Source: Mediterraneibacter massiliensis (lineage in GTDB: Bacteria; Bacillota; Clostridia; Lachnospirales; Lachnospiraceae). From it: DNA of 64,000 nt. The DNA lies in the NCBI RefSeq assembly GCF_001487105.1, contig NZ_LN913001.1:1265353-1329352 (forward strand). The letters run 5' to 3'. Of this stretch, positions 1 to 8,505 are shown in pieces (the stretch's first letter is position 1; each line of letters begins with the position of its first letter). The position numbers and the translations under genes were made by a program. The notes under the pieces were generated by a model. It saw only the letters and a program-made list of their open reading frames with translations, made no database searches and was not told the DNA's origin.

Positions 1-102
1 AGCACGTTCTACGGCATATGCAAAATCCACGGCGCTGATAGATGATCTATAAGAGAAATTTATTAGAATTAGACAACTCTGGATAAACTATGACAGAACA
101 CA
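1..102. other. Leading intergenic stretch, possible tail of an upstream gene
   Basis: One forward frame is open from base 2 and stops at 50-52 after 16 codons, so these bases could be the 3' end of a gene lying before the window. Sixteen residues are too few to identify a family. Nothing else recognisable lies here before the rubredoxin promoter. Confidence 0.25.
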
Positions 103-131
103 TTGAAAAAAGAAAATGGGTATGTTATGAT
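103..131 (+). promoter_or_regulatory. Promoter of the rubredoxin gene
   Basis: A TTGAAA -35 box at 103-108 and a TATGAT -10 box at 126-131 are separated by exactly 17 bases, a good sigma-A-type match. They lie 35 bases before the rubredoxin start codon. Assignment is by consensus only. Confidence 0.6.
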
Positions 132-165
132 GAAAAGCAGGAAAAGAAAATGGAGGTGCAATATA

Positions 166-327
166 ATGAAAAAATATATTTGCGATGTATGTGGATACAT
201 TTATGACGAAGCAGCAGGAGATCCGGATAACGGCATCGATCCAGGAACAAAATGGGAAGATGTTCCGGAAGATTTCCTCTGTCCTCTCTGCGGAGTAGGC
301 AAAGACCAGTTCTCTGAGACAGAGTAA
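166..327 (+). CDS. Rubredoxin
   Basis: A 53-residue small iron protein that carries single electrons, in anaerobes often towards oxygen- or peroxide-detoxifying enzymes. Both knuckles of the Fe(Cys)4 site are visible, CDVCG near residues 6-10 and CPLCG near 39-43, with the conserved aromatic and Pro-Asp residues between them. The longer frame from 103 would add 21 Lys/Arg-rich residues. The ATG at 166 is preferred because a GGAGG ribosome site lies just upstream and it gives the standard family length. The gene has its own promoter and a terminator at 385-418, so it is probably monocistronic. The partner protein cannot be told from context. Confidence 0.95.
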   Translation: MKKYICDVCGYIYDEAAGDPDNGIDPGTKWEDVPEDFLCPLCGVGKDQFSETE

Positions 328-384
328 GTATATCCATGCGGGCGTGCTGCGCACGACAAGGTATAAGATGAGCAAATGGTATAG

Positions 385-418
385 AACAGACATTTCTGAA
401 AAGAAGTGTCTGTTTTAT
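385..418 (+). terminator. Rho-independent terminator after rubredoxin
   Basis: Perfect 8-base arms, AACAGACA at 385-392 and TGTCTGTT at 407-414, enclose a 14-base loop and are followed by a T-rich run. The site is 57 bases after the rubredoxin stop. Confidence 0.7.
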
Positions 419-497
419 TATTTATGTGAGAAATAGGGAGAGCGGAATTTGTTCTAGAAAGAAGAAAATCTGCTTTTGCAAGTAGATTCCATGAAAT

Positions 498-546
498 AAA
501 CAGTATATAACAGTTGACAACAGTTATAAACTGTTATATACTGTTT
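498..546 (+). promoter_or_regulatory. Promoter embedded in a perfect 18-bp inverted repeat (GntR operator)
   Basis: Arms at 498-515 and 529-546 are perfect 18-base inverted repeats with a 13-base gap. A near-consensus promoter lies inside: TTGACA at 514-519, a 17-base spacer, and TATACT at 537-542. The -35 box overlaps the left arm and the -10 box lies in the right arm, so a bound dimer would block RNA polymerase. The GntR gene begins 20 bases downstream, which points to autorepression. Such AT-rich dyads are typical of YtrA-subfamily regulators; the binding itself is inferred. Confidence 0.8.
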
Positions 547-566
547 GTGGATGGAGGAGAGAATAT

Positions 567-938
567 ATGAAGATAATCATAAACAGTTCATCGATGGTAC
601 CAATCTATGAACAGATTGTAGAGCAAGTCAAAGCTTTGATCTTAAGCGGAGAGCTGAAAGAAAATGCGAACCTGCCATCTGTCCGGACTTTATCAAAAGA
701 ATTGAGAATCAGCGCCCTTACCGTGAAAAAGGCATACGACTATCTGGAACAAGAGGGGTTTACTGTCACAGTACATGGAAAAGGCACATATGTAGCGGCG
801 GCCAATAAAGAGAGAATGTTGGAAGAATACAGAAAAGAGATTGAAACAGAACTGGAGGAATTAATCCGCAGAGCAAAAAGATATGGGCTGACGTCGGAAG
901 ATATCCGCGCATTGATGGAATTGATATTGGAGGGATAG
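567..938 (+). CDS. GntR-family (YtrA subfamily) transcriptional regulator
   Basis: A 123-residue DNA-binding repressor. The N-terminal two thirds is a GntR winged helix: it begins with PIYEQIVEQVKALILSG, a recognition region near SVRTLSKELRISALTVKKAY, and a wing near HGKGTYVA. Only a short helical tail of about 45 residues follows, as in the YtrA group, instead of a large ligand domain. It stops 3 bases before an ABC ATPase gene, the usual arrangement of ytrA-type operons that answer cell-envelope stress or antibiotics. It probably controls its own operon through the dyad at 498-546. The inducer is unknown. Confidence 0.9.
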   Translation: MKIIINSSSMVPIYEQIVEQVKALILSGELKENANLPSVRTLSKELRISALTVKKAYDYLEQEGFTVTVHGKGTYVAAANKERMLEEYRKEIETELEELIRRAKRYGLTSEDIRALMELILEG

Positions 939-941
939 GAT

Positions 942-1802
942 ATGTTGAGAATAAACGATGTACAGAAGCAGTATGGGAAGTTTATGCTGCAATGTTCTAT
1001 GGAAGTAAAGCCGGGCTATGTCACCGGTTTGATCGGACCGAACGGAGCAGGGAAAACGACAGTATTTAAGGCAGTGCTAGGCTTGCTGCGTATAGATGGA
1101 GGAACAATAGAAATCGGAGGAAAAGACAACAGGATACTGACAAATAGAGAGAAAGCGGAGATGGGAGTTGTGCTGTCAGATTCGGGTTTCAGTGAATATT
1201 TGTCTGTGAAGGAAATCATTCGCATTATGGAGAATATGTATCCATATTTTCATAAAGAGCAGTTTCTGGAGCAATGTGAACAGTTTTGTATCCCGCTAAA
1301 TAAAAAGGTTAAGGCGTTTTCTACCGGCATGAAAGCAAAGTTAAAACTTCTTCTGGCGATGTCCCATGAGGCGAAATTTTTGCTGCTTGATGAGCCTACA
1401 GCAGGTCTGGATGTTGCGGCAAGAGAGGAAATGCTGGATATTTTAAGAGAATATATGGAAAAAGGTGAGGAACGCGCCATTCTGATAAGTTCTCATATAT
1501 CCGGGGATTTGGAGGGGTTGTGCGACGATCTGTATATGCTTAAGGACGGGCAGATTATCTTGCATGAAGAAACGGATCGTTTGCTGGACAGATACGCGGT
1601 CATAAAGGTAGATGAAGAACAATTTAAAAATTTAGATACACAATATATTTTGCGTAAGAGAAAGGAAGCGTTTGGGTATCAGCTTCTGACAGAACAGAAG
1701 CAATATTACATGGAAAACTATCCGAGGATCGTAATAGAAAATGTCGGCATTGACGAAGTTGTATTGATGATAGGTAATTGCGAAACAAGTCCGCAATCCT
1801 GA
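942..1802 (+). CDS. ABC transporter ATP-binding protein, 3' end altered by an insertion sequence
   Basis: A nucleotide-binding subunit of an ABC-2-type exporter. It has a Walker A motif (GPNGAGKTT, about residues 32-40), an ABC signature region reading FSTGMKAKLKLLLAM, a Walker B motif (FLLLDEPTAGLD) and a switch His in SSHISGD. The frame reads into the inserted IS at base 1770. The last eleven residues, from the Ile after VVLM, are IS-encoded. Rejoining the flanks at the 9-bp duplication restores an end reading VVLMMMKGETL, whose stop codon overlaps the permease start as ATGA. All catalytic motifs survive, so the ATPase may still work, but its translational coupling to the permease is lost. 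The substrate is unknown; YtrB-like function is inferred from context. Confidence 0.9.
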   Translation: MLRINDVQKQYGKFMLQCSMEVKPGYVTGLIGPNGAGKTTVFKAVLGLLRIDGGTIEIGGKDNRILTNREKAEMGVVLSDSGFSEYLSVKEIIRIMENMYPYFHKEQFLEQCEQFCIPLNKKVKAFSTGMKAKLKLLLAMSHEAKFLLLDEPTAGLDVAAREEMLDILREYMEKGEERAILISSHISGDLEGLCDDLYMLKDGQIILHEETDRLLDRYAVIKVDEEQFKNLDTQYILRKRKEAFGYQLLTEQKQYYMENYPRIVIENVGIDEVVLMIGNCETSPQS

Positions 1803-3499
1803 TTAAAAACAGGCAAAGGATCCTGTCATGCAGGATTCTTGAGATAGGAAGTGAAAATCGTTCATTTCTTGGCACAACAAATAAACCTCATGGGCTTATG
1901 AAGTTGGTAAGTCCTATGCTATGAGTGGTTTTAAACTTCGTATATATTGATGCTGGTGAATTTTATCAGCAACCATGACAGTTATTAACTGAGAAATTCC
2001 TGCAAGCAACAAATCTGCATGTAGTGTTTTCTCATTTTGGGTTTTACGACCGGCAATACAGAAACTGTCTTTAAAATGGTTGATTGATTTTTCAACGTTT
2101 ACACGGATTTTGTAGGTCTCATCCCATTCTACGGAACCACGTTCCACACCGGGATAGGCACGCAGATTCTTTTCGGGGTAAATGTAAATCATTCTTCCAC
2201 AGGAAGATGTGGTACAGGGGTTCTCACAGTGGCAGACACGGCGTTTCGTTTTGGTTTCACGGTTGTATTCCCATTTCATTTTAGGGCATACAAACTTCAT
2301 GCTGGGAAGTTTGCTTCTCAGATGAGATTTACTCCCTTCCCGTTTCATTGGAAGTGTGGAATCATGCGGACAGCAAGGAACACCATTTTCGTTGAAGGTG
2401 TAGCCATGTTCTTCCATTGATAGTTTTGTCCGGAGTGGAATCAATGCTTTTTCAAAGCCAAGATCATCCAAAAGGGCTTTGTAGATTTCAATGGTATCAA
2501 AAGCGGCATCGCCTAGAAAAGTTTTAGGGTTAATCAAAGGATGCTTCTGAAAGAAATCAATCAAAACAGGGAGCAGCGCCTTAGAGTCCGCAAGTGATTT
2601 ATCTTCATCTGGCGAATCGGATTTCTTTTCAACAATGATATCAGGATGAGCATTTAGGAAATCTTTATTGTAGAAGGTAATATCGCGAACAATACCAAGA
2701 CCATTCGTGACAATACCAAACTTATAGGCATAGCAGAAATGTCCGTTGATATACATCTGTTGGATAGCCGGGTTAGCAGCAGCGTGTGTGGGCATTGAGC
2801 CGTAAGCAGCTTTGTAAGGATCAAAGTTGTGAGCCTTTGCAAAGGCCTTTAACTGTTTTATGATACGGTTCGCGTATTTCGGATTATTTTCTGTCACCCA
2901 TGCCTCAATTCCAGAAGTATCAAAGATGCTCATGGAAGCAAGGTTAGAATCAATACGTTGGCAGATCGGTTCAGTGATATCAACTAAGTGATCAAACATC
3001 GATTGTAAGTCCATAAGAAAGTCCTGTTTAAAACGAGTGAATTTTGAGGCATCAGGAACAACACGGAAGCCACAAAAATCCCGTAGTTCCTGAGAATATT
3101 TTAAAAATATGATCAGAAGAGTATCGGTCGGGATTGAGAAAATGCGCTGAATAAGGAGAGCCTTGATTATAGGATAAAGCTGATGCTTGCGAGGTCTTCC
3201 TGTAGAAGCGTGAAAATGAGTAACAAAAGAAACAGGAACAATTTCATCAAGATTAATGGTTTGGTCAAGTAGAGAAAGAAACTGATATTTGTCATTATCG
3301 AATTTATTTTGGCAATTTTCAAAAACTTCTGCCAAAGTGAGCTGCTTATATGTTATCATATAGGTACATCTCCTTTCGGGTGGTTGGTTTATAGTTTCTA
3401 GGCAACTCTATTTTACCACAATCCGTTGAGGAGATGTTTTGTTTTATAAAAGTTAAAATGCCGTATTTATGCGGCTTGTGGCGTTTCGCAAACGCCTAT
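1770..3499 (-). mobile_element. Complete insertion sequence, 1,730 bp, with inverted repeats and 9-bp target duplication
   Basis: The left end 1770-1786 (ATAGGTAATTGCGAAAC) and the reverse complement of the right end 3483-3499 match at 14 of 17 positions, with only the 3 bases after ATAGG differing. The 9 bases GTATTGATG occur directly outside both ends, at 1761-1769 and 3500-3508, as a target-site duplication. A single transposase gene lies inside on the minus strand. Short hairpins occur near both ends. The intact gene, good ends and exact duplication point to a recent insertion. Family is tentatively IS1182-like. Confidence 0.88.
1914..3359 (-). CDS. DDE transposase (IS1182-like)
   Basis: A 481-residue protein expected to cut and rejoin the element's ends. 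The N-terminal region is a helical DNA-binding domain with an STGRPRKHQ-like segment (about residues 52-60). Candidate catalytic acids are the Asp in IFDTSGIEAW (about 145-154), the Asp in FLGDAAFD (about 283-290) and a late Glu in VEKSINHFKDSF. A Cys-rich stretch with CPHD, CHCENPC and SSCGRM (about 327-388) resembles the zinc-like insert of IS1182-type enzymes. The start has a GGAGATG ribosome site. No frameshift is present. Exact family needs a search. Confidence 0.9.
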   Translation of the reverse strand: MITYKQLTLAEVFENCQNKFDNDKYQFLSLLDQTINLDEIVPVSFVTHFHASTGRPRKHQLYPIIKALLIQRIFSIPTDTLLIIFLKYSQELRDFCGFRVVPDASKFTRFKQDFLMDLQSMFDHLVDITEPICQRIDSNLASMSIFDTSGIEAWVTENNPKYANRIIKQLKAFAKAHNFDPYKAAYGSMPTHAAANPAIQQMYINGHFCYAYKFGIVTNGLGIVRDITFYNKDFLNAHPDIIVEKKSDSPDEDKSLADSKALLPVLIDFFQKHPLINPKTFLGDAAFDTIEIYKALLDDLGFEKALIPLRTKLSMEEHGYTFNENGVPCCPHDSTLPMKREGSKSHLRSKLPSMKFVCPKMKWEYNRETKTKRRVCHCENPCTTSSCGRMIYIYPEKNLRAYPGVERGSVEWDETYKIRVNVEKSINHFKDSFCIAGRKTQNEKTLHADLLLAGISQLITVMVADKIHQHQYIRSLKPLIA

Positions 3500-3528
3500 G
3501 TATTGATGATGATGAAAGGAGAAACACT

Positions 3529-4185
3529 ATGAAAGGACTGCTGCTGAAAGATTTCTATATAGCAAAACTGCAGAAAACATTTGGGATACTGATACTTGTC
3601 ATGGGAATTGCTTTTTCCTTTTTGTGGGAAAGTCCGTCTTATATGGTAGGGTTTCTCACTTTTATTGCTACTATATTTGTATTGACGACGATCAGTTATG
3701 ACGAATTTGATAATGGATATGCATTTTTATTTACACTCCCGATCTCACGGAAACTCTATGTATCAGAAAAATATGTGTTTGCACTTCTCTATGGAGGCGG
3801 CACATGGTGTGTGACGACGGCTTTGGCGGCAGCTTATGCAGCTGTGTCCGGCAGATTGGCGCTGGATGCGGAATGGCTGATGGGTTATATGGTGTATCTT
3901 GGTTTTGTACTATTGATCATTTCTGTGACAGTACCTGTACAGTTGAAATTTGGTGGAAATAAAGGCAGAACAGCAATGATCATTACATTGGGCGGTCTCT
4001 TTCTTGTATGTTACGGGAGTATATATATCTTAAAAAAGGCAGGCATAAATATAGAGGAGATTTTCAGCAGGCTGTCTACTATGGGGACGGCAGCGCTTTG
4101 GATAACCGGATTTGTGATCCTTATACTTATCTTGTTTTTTTCTTTTGGCCTCAGTGTACAGATCATGAAAAAGAAAGAATTTTAA
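3529..4185 (+). CDS. ABC-2 type transporter permease
   Basis: A 218-residue membrane protein beginning MKGLLLKDFYIAK, typical of the ABC-2 permeases that pair with YtrB-like ATPases. About six hydrophobic segments are visible: roughly residues 17-33, 37-55, 77-103, 118-137, 146-165 and 188-212. The ATG at 3529 follows AAGGAG. An upstream extension from 3469 would start inside the IS and is rejected. Before the insertion the ATPase stop would have overlapped this start. It now sits just outside the right end of the IS, so its transcription depends on read-through or an IS-borne promoter. The transported molecule is unknown. Confidence 0.85.
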   Translation: MKGLLLKDFYIAKLQKTFGILILVMGIAFSFLWESPSYMVGFLTFIATIFVLTTISYDEFDNGYAFLFTLPISRKLYVSEKYVFALLYGGGTWCVTTALAAAYAAVSGRLALDAEWLMGYMVYLGFVLLIISVTVPVQLKFGGNKGRTAMIITLGGLFLVCYGSIYILKKAGINIEEIFSRLSTMGTAALWITGFVILILILFFSFGLSVQIMKKKEF

Positions 4186-4677
4186 AAAGGGGACAAAAAA
4201 TGTGCCTGTTATTCTGCCAAAATTAATTATGCGGACAGCACAGTAAGAGATAAAACGTGTTCGATCTGTAATATATAAAGAGGAAAGCAGGGCTGCTGCA
4301 AAGGTAGAGGAATATGCAATCCATAGGATAATAAGATATTTTATTACTATACACCTCGTTTTGTATATAGATACTGAACATGTACAAATATTCAAGCATA
4401 ATAAGAGGGAACATAAAACTGTAGGTAAGGCATATGAGAAAAAGAATCCTGTGCAAAAAGAAGATATCCCCAATTTTAGTATTCGCAATGTTGCCTAATA
4501 GTTACCCAAATCGAGAATGCAATTTATACTGATGTTAGAAAGGCAGAAGAAATAAAATTTCAATATTTGCCAATGCGCCGCGCATTGCTCTTGAAGGAGA
4601 TAGAAAAATATGTTACGGTACATACTGGATATGGTTGTTTGGAAGTGACAGCAGATGGGATCCTATGTGGAGGTAAA
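4186..4677. other. AT-rich intergenic region with one possible 32-codon ORF
   Basis: About 490 bases lack a convincing gene. One small frame at 4434-4532 starts with ATG after GGTAAGG and encodes a basic head followed by a hydrophobic stretch (PILVFAMLP), like the start of a signal peptide. It stops after 32 codons with no recognisable mature part. It could be a short peptide, a gene remnant or chance. No clear promoter or terminator was identified. Confidence 0.3.
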
Positions 4678-5304
4678 ATGGATAAGTTAAAACGGTATAT
4701 CATATTTATCAGCGGTTTGTTTATTAATTCTGTGGGAATAGGCATGGCTATTAAGGCAGATTTGGGAACATCTCCTCTTTCGTCTATTCCCTATATTCTG
4801 AGTTTGCAATTTCCGTTTACGCTGGGAGAATTTACAGTATTGTTCAGTGTTTTCCTGATCGTGCTTCAGTTGATTATTTTAAAAAGAGACTTTAAATGGG
4901 AACATGCACTGCAAATACCGGTATCCATCGTGTTTGGATATTTTATTGATGTGAGTATGAACTTGCTGTTTTTTGTAAATCCGCAGACTTATGTTATGAA
5001 AGTTATCTGTATGTTGATCGGCTGCATAATCCTAGGTGTAGGCGTATATATGGAAGTGCGTGCCAATGTGGCCATGCTTCCGGGAGAATCTCTCGTACGC
5101 GCGATCGTATTCAGATGGAAAACAGAATTTGGCGTGACAAAAATGGTATTTGATATAGCCATAACTGTTATAGCCGTTTTATTGTCCGTCATCTTTTTCG
5201 GAAAACTACAAGGTATTCGTGAGGGGACGATCGTCGCGGCTTTTTTGGTTGGTTTTGTTGTGAGATTCCTATCCAGAAAATTGGCACAGCCAAGTAGATC
5301 TTGA
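4678..5304 (+). CDS. YczE/YitT-like integral membrane protein
   Basis: A 208-residue membrane protein with about five or six hydrophobic segments. The motif GIGMAIKADLGTSPLSSIPY (about residues 20-39) is characteristic of the YczE/YyaS family, and a second copy-like stretch, GVYMEVRANVAMLPGESL (about 124-141), shows the internal repeat of the fold. Family members are often described as putative permeases; no substrate is established. The frame is open from 4567, but the ATG at 4678 follows GTGGAGGT and begins the conserved domain, so the longer form is not preferred. It stands alone, followed by decayed sequence. Confidence 0.75.
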   Translation: MDKLKRYIIFISGLFINSVGIGMAIKADLGTSPLSSIPYILSLQFPFTLGEFTVLFSVFLIVLQLIILKRDFKWEHALQIPVSIVFGYFIDVSMNLLFFVNPQTYVMKVICMLIGCIILGVGVYMEVRANVAMLPGESLVRAIVFRWKTEFGVTKMVFDIAITVIAVLLSVIFFGKLQGIREGTIVAAFLVGFVVRFLSRKLAQPSRS

Positions 5305-5620
<316 letters not shown>

Positions 5621-5642
5621 TTTGGGGATACCCTCTTAACAT

Positions 5643-7136
5643 TTATGAGAGAGTTTCTATAAAATGCAGGAAAGAGTTTCTTCCTTCTGGAGTGCATTTG
5701 TATACGCCGGCATCTTCTAGTACGCGGCAGAATACTCTGCCGATCTCTTGTTCGATAATATATCCGATATTTTCTTTTGTGACATCCGTGTAAGATGGCA
5801 GAAATTCTTTTACCCAGGCGGCGTGCTTAGACGTTTCAGGATTACTATCCAGATCGATTCCTTCTAAAATATATTCTTTTAGAAGTTCCATTTCATGGTT
5901 CAGCCGGTTTGGAAGAACTGCGAGTCCCATCACTTCGATCAGTCCGATATTTTCTTTCTTGATATGATGCAGTTCCTCATGGGGGTGATATACGCCGAGA
6001 GGATGCTCGTCTGTCACCATGTTGTTTCGCAGTGTCAAATCTAGCTCATAGAGTTCTCCTTTTCTCCGCGCGATCGGTGTGATTGTATTGTGGGGCGTTC
6101 CTTTTGTTTCAGCAAAGATAAAGGCTTCTTTGTCTGTATATCCCCGCCATTTATCAAGAATATGGCAAGCGAGGGCGGTAAGCCGCTGTGTGTCAGATCC
6201 GCGCAGACGGATAACGGACAGGGGCCAGTTAACGATACCGGCCTGTATCTCCTCGTATCCCTTTAATATAAATGGTATTTCAACAGGCGCTTCTGCCATT
6301 GCAAAGGTATAGCGGCCTCCCTGGAAATGATCGTGCTCTAAAATAGAGCCGCCCACGATTGGCAGATCCGCGTTGGAACCGATAAAATAGTGCGGAAATA
6401 TGCGGATGAAGTCAAACAGCCGTGTAAAGGTCTGCTTGTTTATTTTCATAGGAATGTGTTTTCTGTTAAATACAATACAATGCTCATTGTAATAGACGTA
6501 AGGCGAATACTGGAATCCCCATTCACTGTTGTCAAGCGTAAGCGGAATAATACGGTGATTATCGCGGGCAGGGTGGCGCAGATTTCCGGCATATCCTTCA
6601 TTTTCCATGCAGAGCAGGCACTTAGGATAAGAGGAAGAGACGGCTTTTCCTGCAGCCGCGATCGCCTTCGGATCCTTTTCGGGCTTGGAGAGATTGATCG
6701 TAATATCCAGCGCGCCGTACCGGGTGTCTGTTTTCCATTTTCTGTCTTTTTTAATACGGTAACGTCGGATATAATCACTGTCCTGACTGAACTTATAGAA
6801 ATAAGAGGTCGCAGATTCCGGAGAAATCCGGTATTTCTCCCAGAATTCTCTCTGCACCTGCTCTGGGCGGGGAACGAGGCAATTCATGATTTTCGCGTCA
6901 AACAGATCACGGTATGTGATACTGTCTGTGATAATTCCACGGGAAACAGCTTCATCCAACAGTTTACGGAGCAAATCTTCCAGTACAAGGGAAGAGGAAT
7001 CGCAGGGTACGTCCTCATAACTGTCCTCGTGAAAGAGGGAGAGCAGCTGATTGGTCGTATAGATTTTTTCGGAAGCAGGGGTCAGCCCGCTGGCAATTCC
7101 GTATTGTACTAATTTTTTTATAGCTTCATATAGCAT
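5643..7136 (-). CDS. galT: UDP-glucose-hexose-1-phosphate uridylyltransferase, type 2
   Basis: A 497-residue cytoplasmic Leloir enzyme that swaps UMP between UDP-glucose and galactose-1-phosphate. Its length and sequence fit the Firmicute type 2 family (about 490-510 residues), not the shorter E. coli type. The catalytic histidine region reads GSILEHDHFQGG (about residues 261-272). Other conserved stretches are ETKGTPHNTITPIARR (about 345-360) and HPHEELHHIKKENIGLIEV (about 386-404). It starts 16 bases after galK ends, so the two form an operon transcribed leftwards. The next gene leftwards is the broken galE, so the usual galKTE set is locally incomplete. Confidence 0.95.
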   Translation of the reverse strand: MLYEAIKKLVQYGIASGLTPASEKIYTTNQLLSLFHEDSYEDVPCDSSSLVLEDLLRKLLDEAVSRGIITDSITYRDLFDAKIMNCLVPRPEQVQREFWEKYRISPESATSYFYKFSQDSDYIRRYRIKKDRKWKTDTRYGALDITINLSKPEKDPKAIAAAGKAVSSSYPKCLLCMENEGYAGNLRHPARDNHRIIPLTLDNSEWGFQYSPYVYYNEHCIVFNRKHIPMKINKQTFTRLFDFIRIFPHYFIGSNADLPIVGGSILEHDHFQGGRYTFAMAEAPVEIPFILKGYEEIQAGIVNWPLSVIRLRGSDTQRLTALACHILDKWRGYTDKEAFIFAETKGTPHNTITPIARRKGELYELDLTLRNNMVTDEHPLGVYHPHEELHHIKKENIGLIEVMGLAVLPNRLNHEMELLKEYILEGIDLDSNPETSKHAAWVKEFLPSYTDVTKENIGYIIEQEIGRVFCRVLEDAGVYKCTPEGRNSFLHFIETLS

Positions 7137-7152
7137 GGCAGTTCCTCCCCTC

Positions 7153-8325
7153 TTAATCGAGACGGCCGGCTCCGGCGCCGATATCTACAGTGTAGAATTC
7201 TGCCTCATGCCCGAATGTTTCTTTATATGTATTTCCGATAGTTTCAATGAAGGTTTCAACAGCGTCATTTTTCACAATGCTGACTGTGCATCCTCCGAAA
7301 CCACCGCCTGTGATGCGGGAACCGATGACGCCGGGGATATCCCATGCGAGAGAAACGAGCAGATCAATTTCTTTACAGGACACTTCATAGTCATCCCGGA
7401 GAGAGATATGAGACTGGTTCATCAGTTTTCCGAACTTTTCAATATTTCCATTTTGAAGCGCAGCGACAGCCTCTATAGTTCGCTGATTCTCACTGACTGC
7501 GTGCTGGGCGCGCCGTGTGCGGACATCGTCCCGGATCAGATCCGCGTGCTCTTCGAATTCTTCCACGGTAAGGTCTCCGAGAGACGCAATGGAAAGTTCT
7601 TTCTGTAAATCCTCCAGGGCATCTGTAGACTCCTGCCGGCGGTCATTGTACGCAGAGGAAACGAGGCTGTGTTTTACTTTACTGTTGGTAATGATGATTT
7701 TGGCATCGTCAAGGAGAACGGGGGCATACTCATAGTTTAATGTGCTTGTGTCAAGGAAAATGGCATTGTCCTTTTTCCCCATCGCCACCGTAAACTGATC
7801 CATGATACCACAGTTGCAGCCGTTGAAATTATTTTCAGAATACTGGCCGAATAAAGCGAGATCCGTAAGGCTTAACTTTGTGAAGCCGAATAAATCTGTG
7901 AGCATAATTCCGGTAAGGACTTCTAAGGAAGCAGAAGAGGAAAGTCCGGCGCCGCCCGGAATGTCCCCCCAGATCACCATATCGAATCCGGTATCTAAGG
8001 AGTACCCTTTTTCGGCAAATGTCCATACAACTCCTAGAGGGTAATTTGCCCAGTCATATACGGCTTTGTTTGTCAGATCGTCCAGAGATGCTTCCACCAC
8101 TCCGATTTGATCCAGGTTAAGGGAATAAAAGTGCATCAGACGGTCTGCCCTTTTCCTTGCCACACCATATGTGCCGAGCGTCAGCGCACAGGGAAACACA
8201 TGTCCTCCGTTGTAGTCCGTGTGTTCGCCGATGAGATTGACACGTCCGGGAGAAAAATAAAAATGCGCGCCATCGGCATCCCCGAAAAGCTCTTTGAATT
8301 TGTCATACAGTTTTTCTTTCATCAT
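7153..8325 (-). CDS. galK: Galactokinase
   Basis: A 390-residue GHMP kinase that phosphorylates D-galactose to galactose-1-phosphate with ATP. The galactokinase signature GRVNLIGEHTDYNGG lies at about residues 28-42, the ATP-binding loop GGAGLSSSASLEV at about 126-138, and the third GHMP motif GGGFGGCTVSIV near 350. The base Asp is expected in GCNCGIMDQF (about 171-180). The start follows AGGAGG. It is the first gene of the leftward galK-galT operon and shares a 180-base intergenic region with divergent galM. Confidence 0.97.
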   Translation of the reverse strand: MMKEKLYDKFKELFGDADGAHFYFSPGRVNLIGEHTDYNGGHVFPCALTLGTYGVARKRADRLMHFYSLNLDQIGVVEASLDDLTNKAVYDWANYPLGVVWTFAEKGYSLDTGFDMVIWGDIPGGAGLSSSASLEVLTGIMLTDLFGFTKLSLTDLALFGQYSENNFNGCNCGIMDQFTVAMGKKDNAIFLDTSTLNYEYAPVLLDDAKIIITNSKVKHSLVSSAYNDRRQESTDALEDLQKELSIASLGDLTVEEFEEHADLIRDDVRTRRAQHAVSENQRTIEAVAALQNGNIEKFGKLMNQSHISLRDDYEVSCKEIDLLVSLAWDIPGVIGSRITGGGFGGCTVSIVKNDAVETFIETIGNTYKETFGHEAEFYTVDIGAGAGRLD

Positions 8326-8434
8326 CTGTTTTCCTCCTGAAAATTTTATACGGTTAAAAAAATATTACAATTTAATTATACTATATAATTTTTTCCGGAC
8401 ATATGATAAATTCGTGCAATATGATGTAAAAATG

Positions 8435-8463
8435 TTGCCTGATATAGGGGCTAAGGATATAAT
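8435..8463 (+). promoter_or_regulatory. Promoter of galM in the galK/galM divergent region
   Basis: TTGCCT at 8435-8440 and a perfect TATAAT at 8458-8463 are spaced by 17 bases, and the galM start is 42 bases further on. The region is AT-rich and shared with galK, so one regulator could control both directions; the AraC-family protein at 9612 is a candidate. Confidence 0.65.
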
Positions 8464-8505
8464 AGACAAAACAAAAGTAAAAAAGCGTGATTGAGGAGGA
8501 AAAAC

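Noticed and set aside
3469..3528. Longer N terminus of the ABC-2 permease
   Set aside because: The extension begins inside the right end of the insertion sequence and runs through its inverted repeat; the ATG at 3529 has a good ribosome site.
6390..7112. 240-codon forward frame opposite galT
   Set aside because: It lies wholly antisense to a well-conserved galT, has no ribosome site or recognisable domain, and is a by-product of codon bias.
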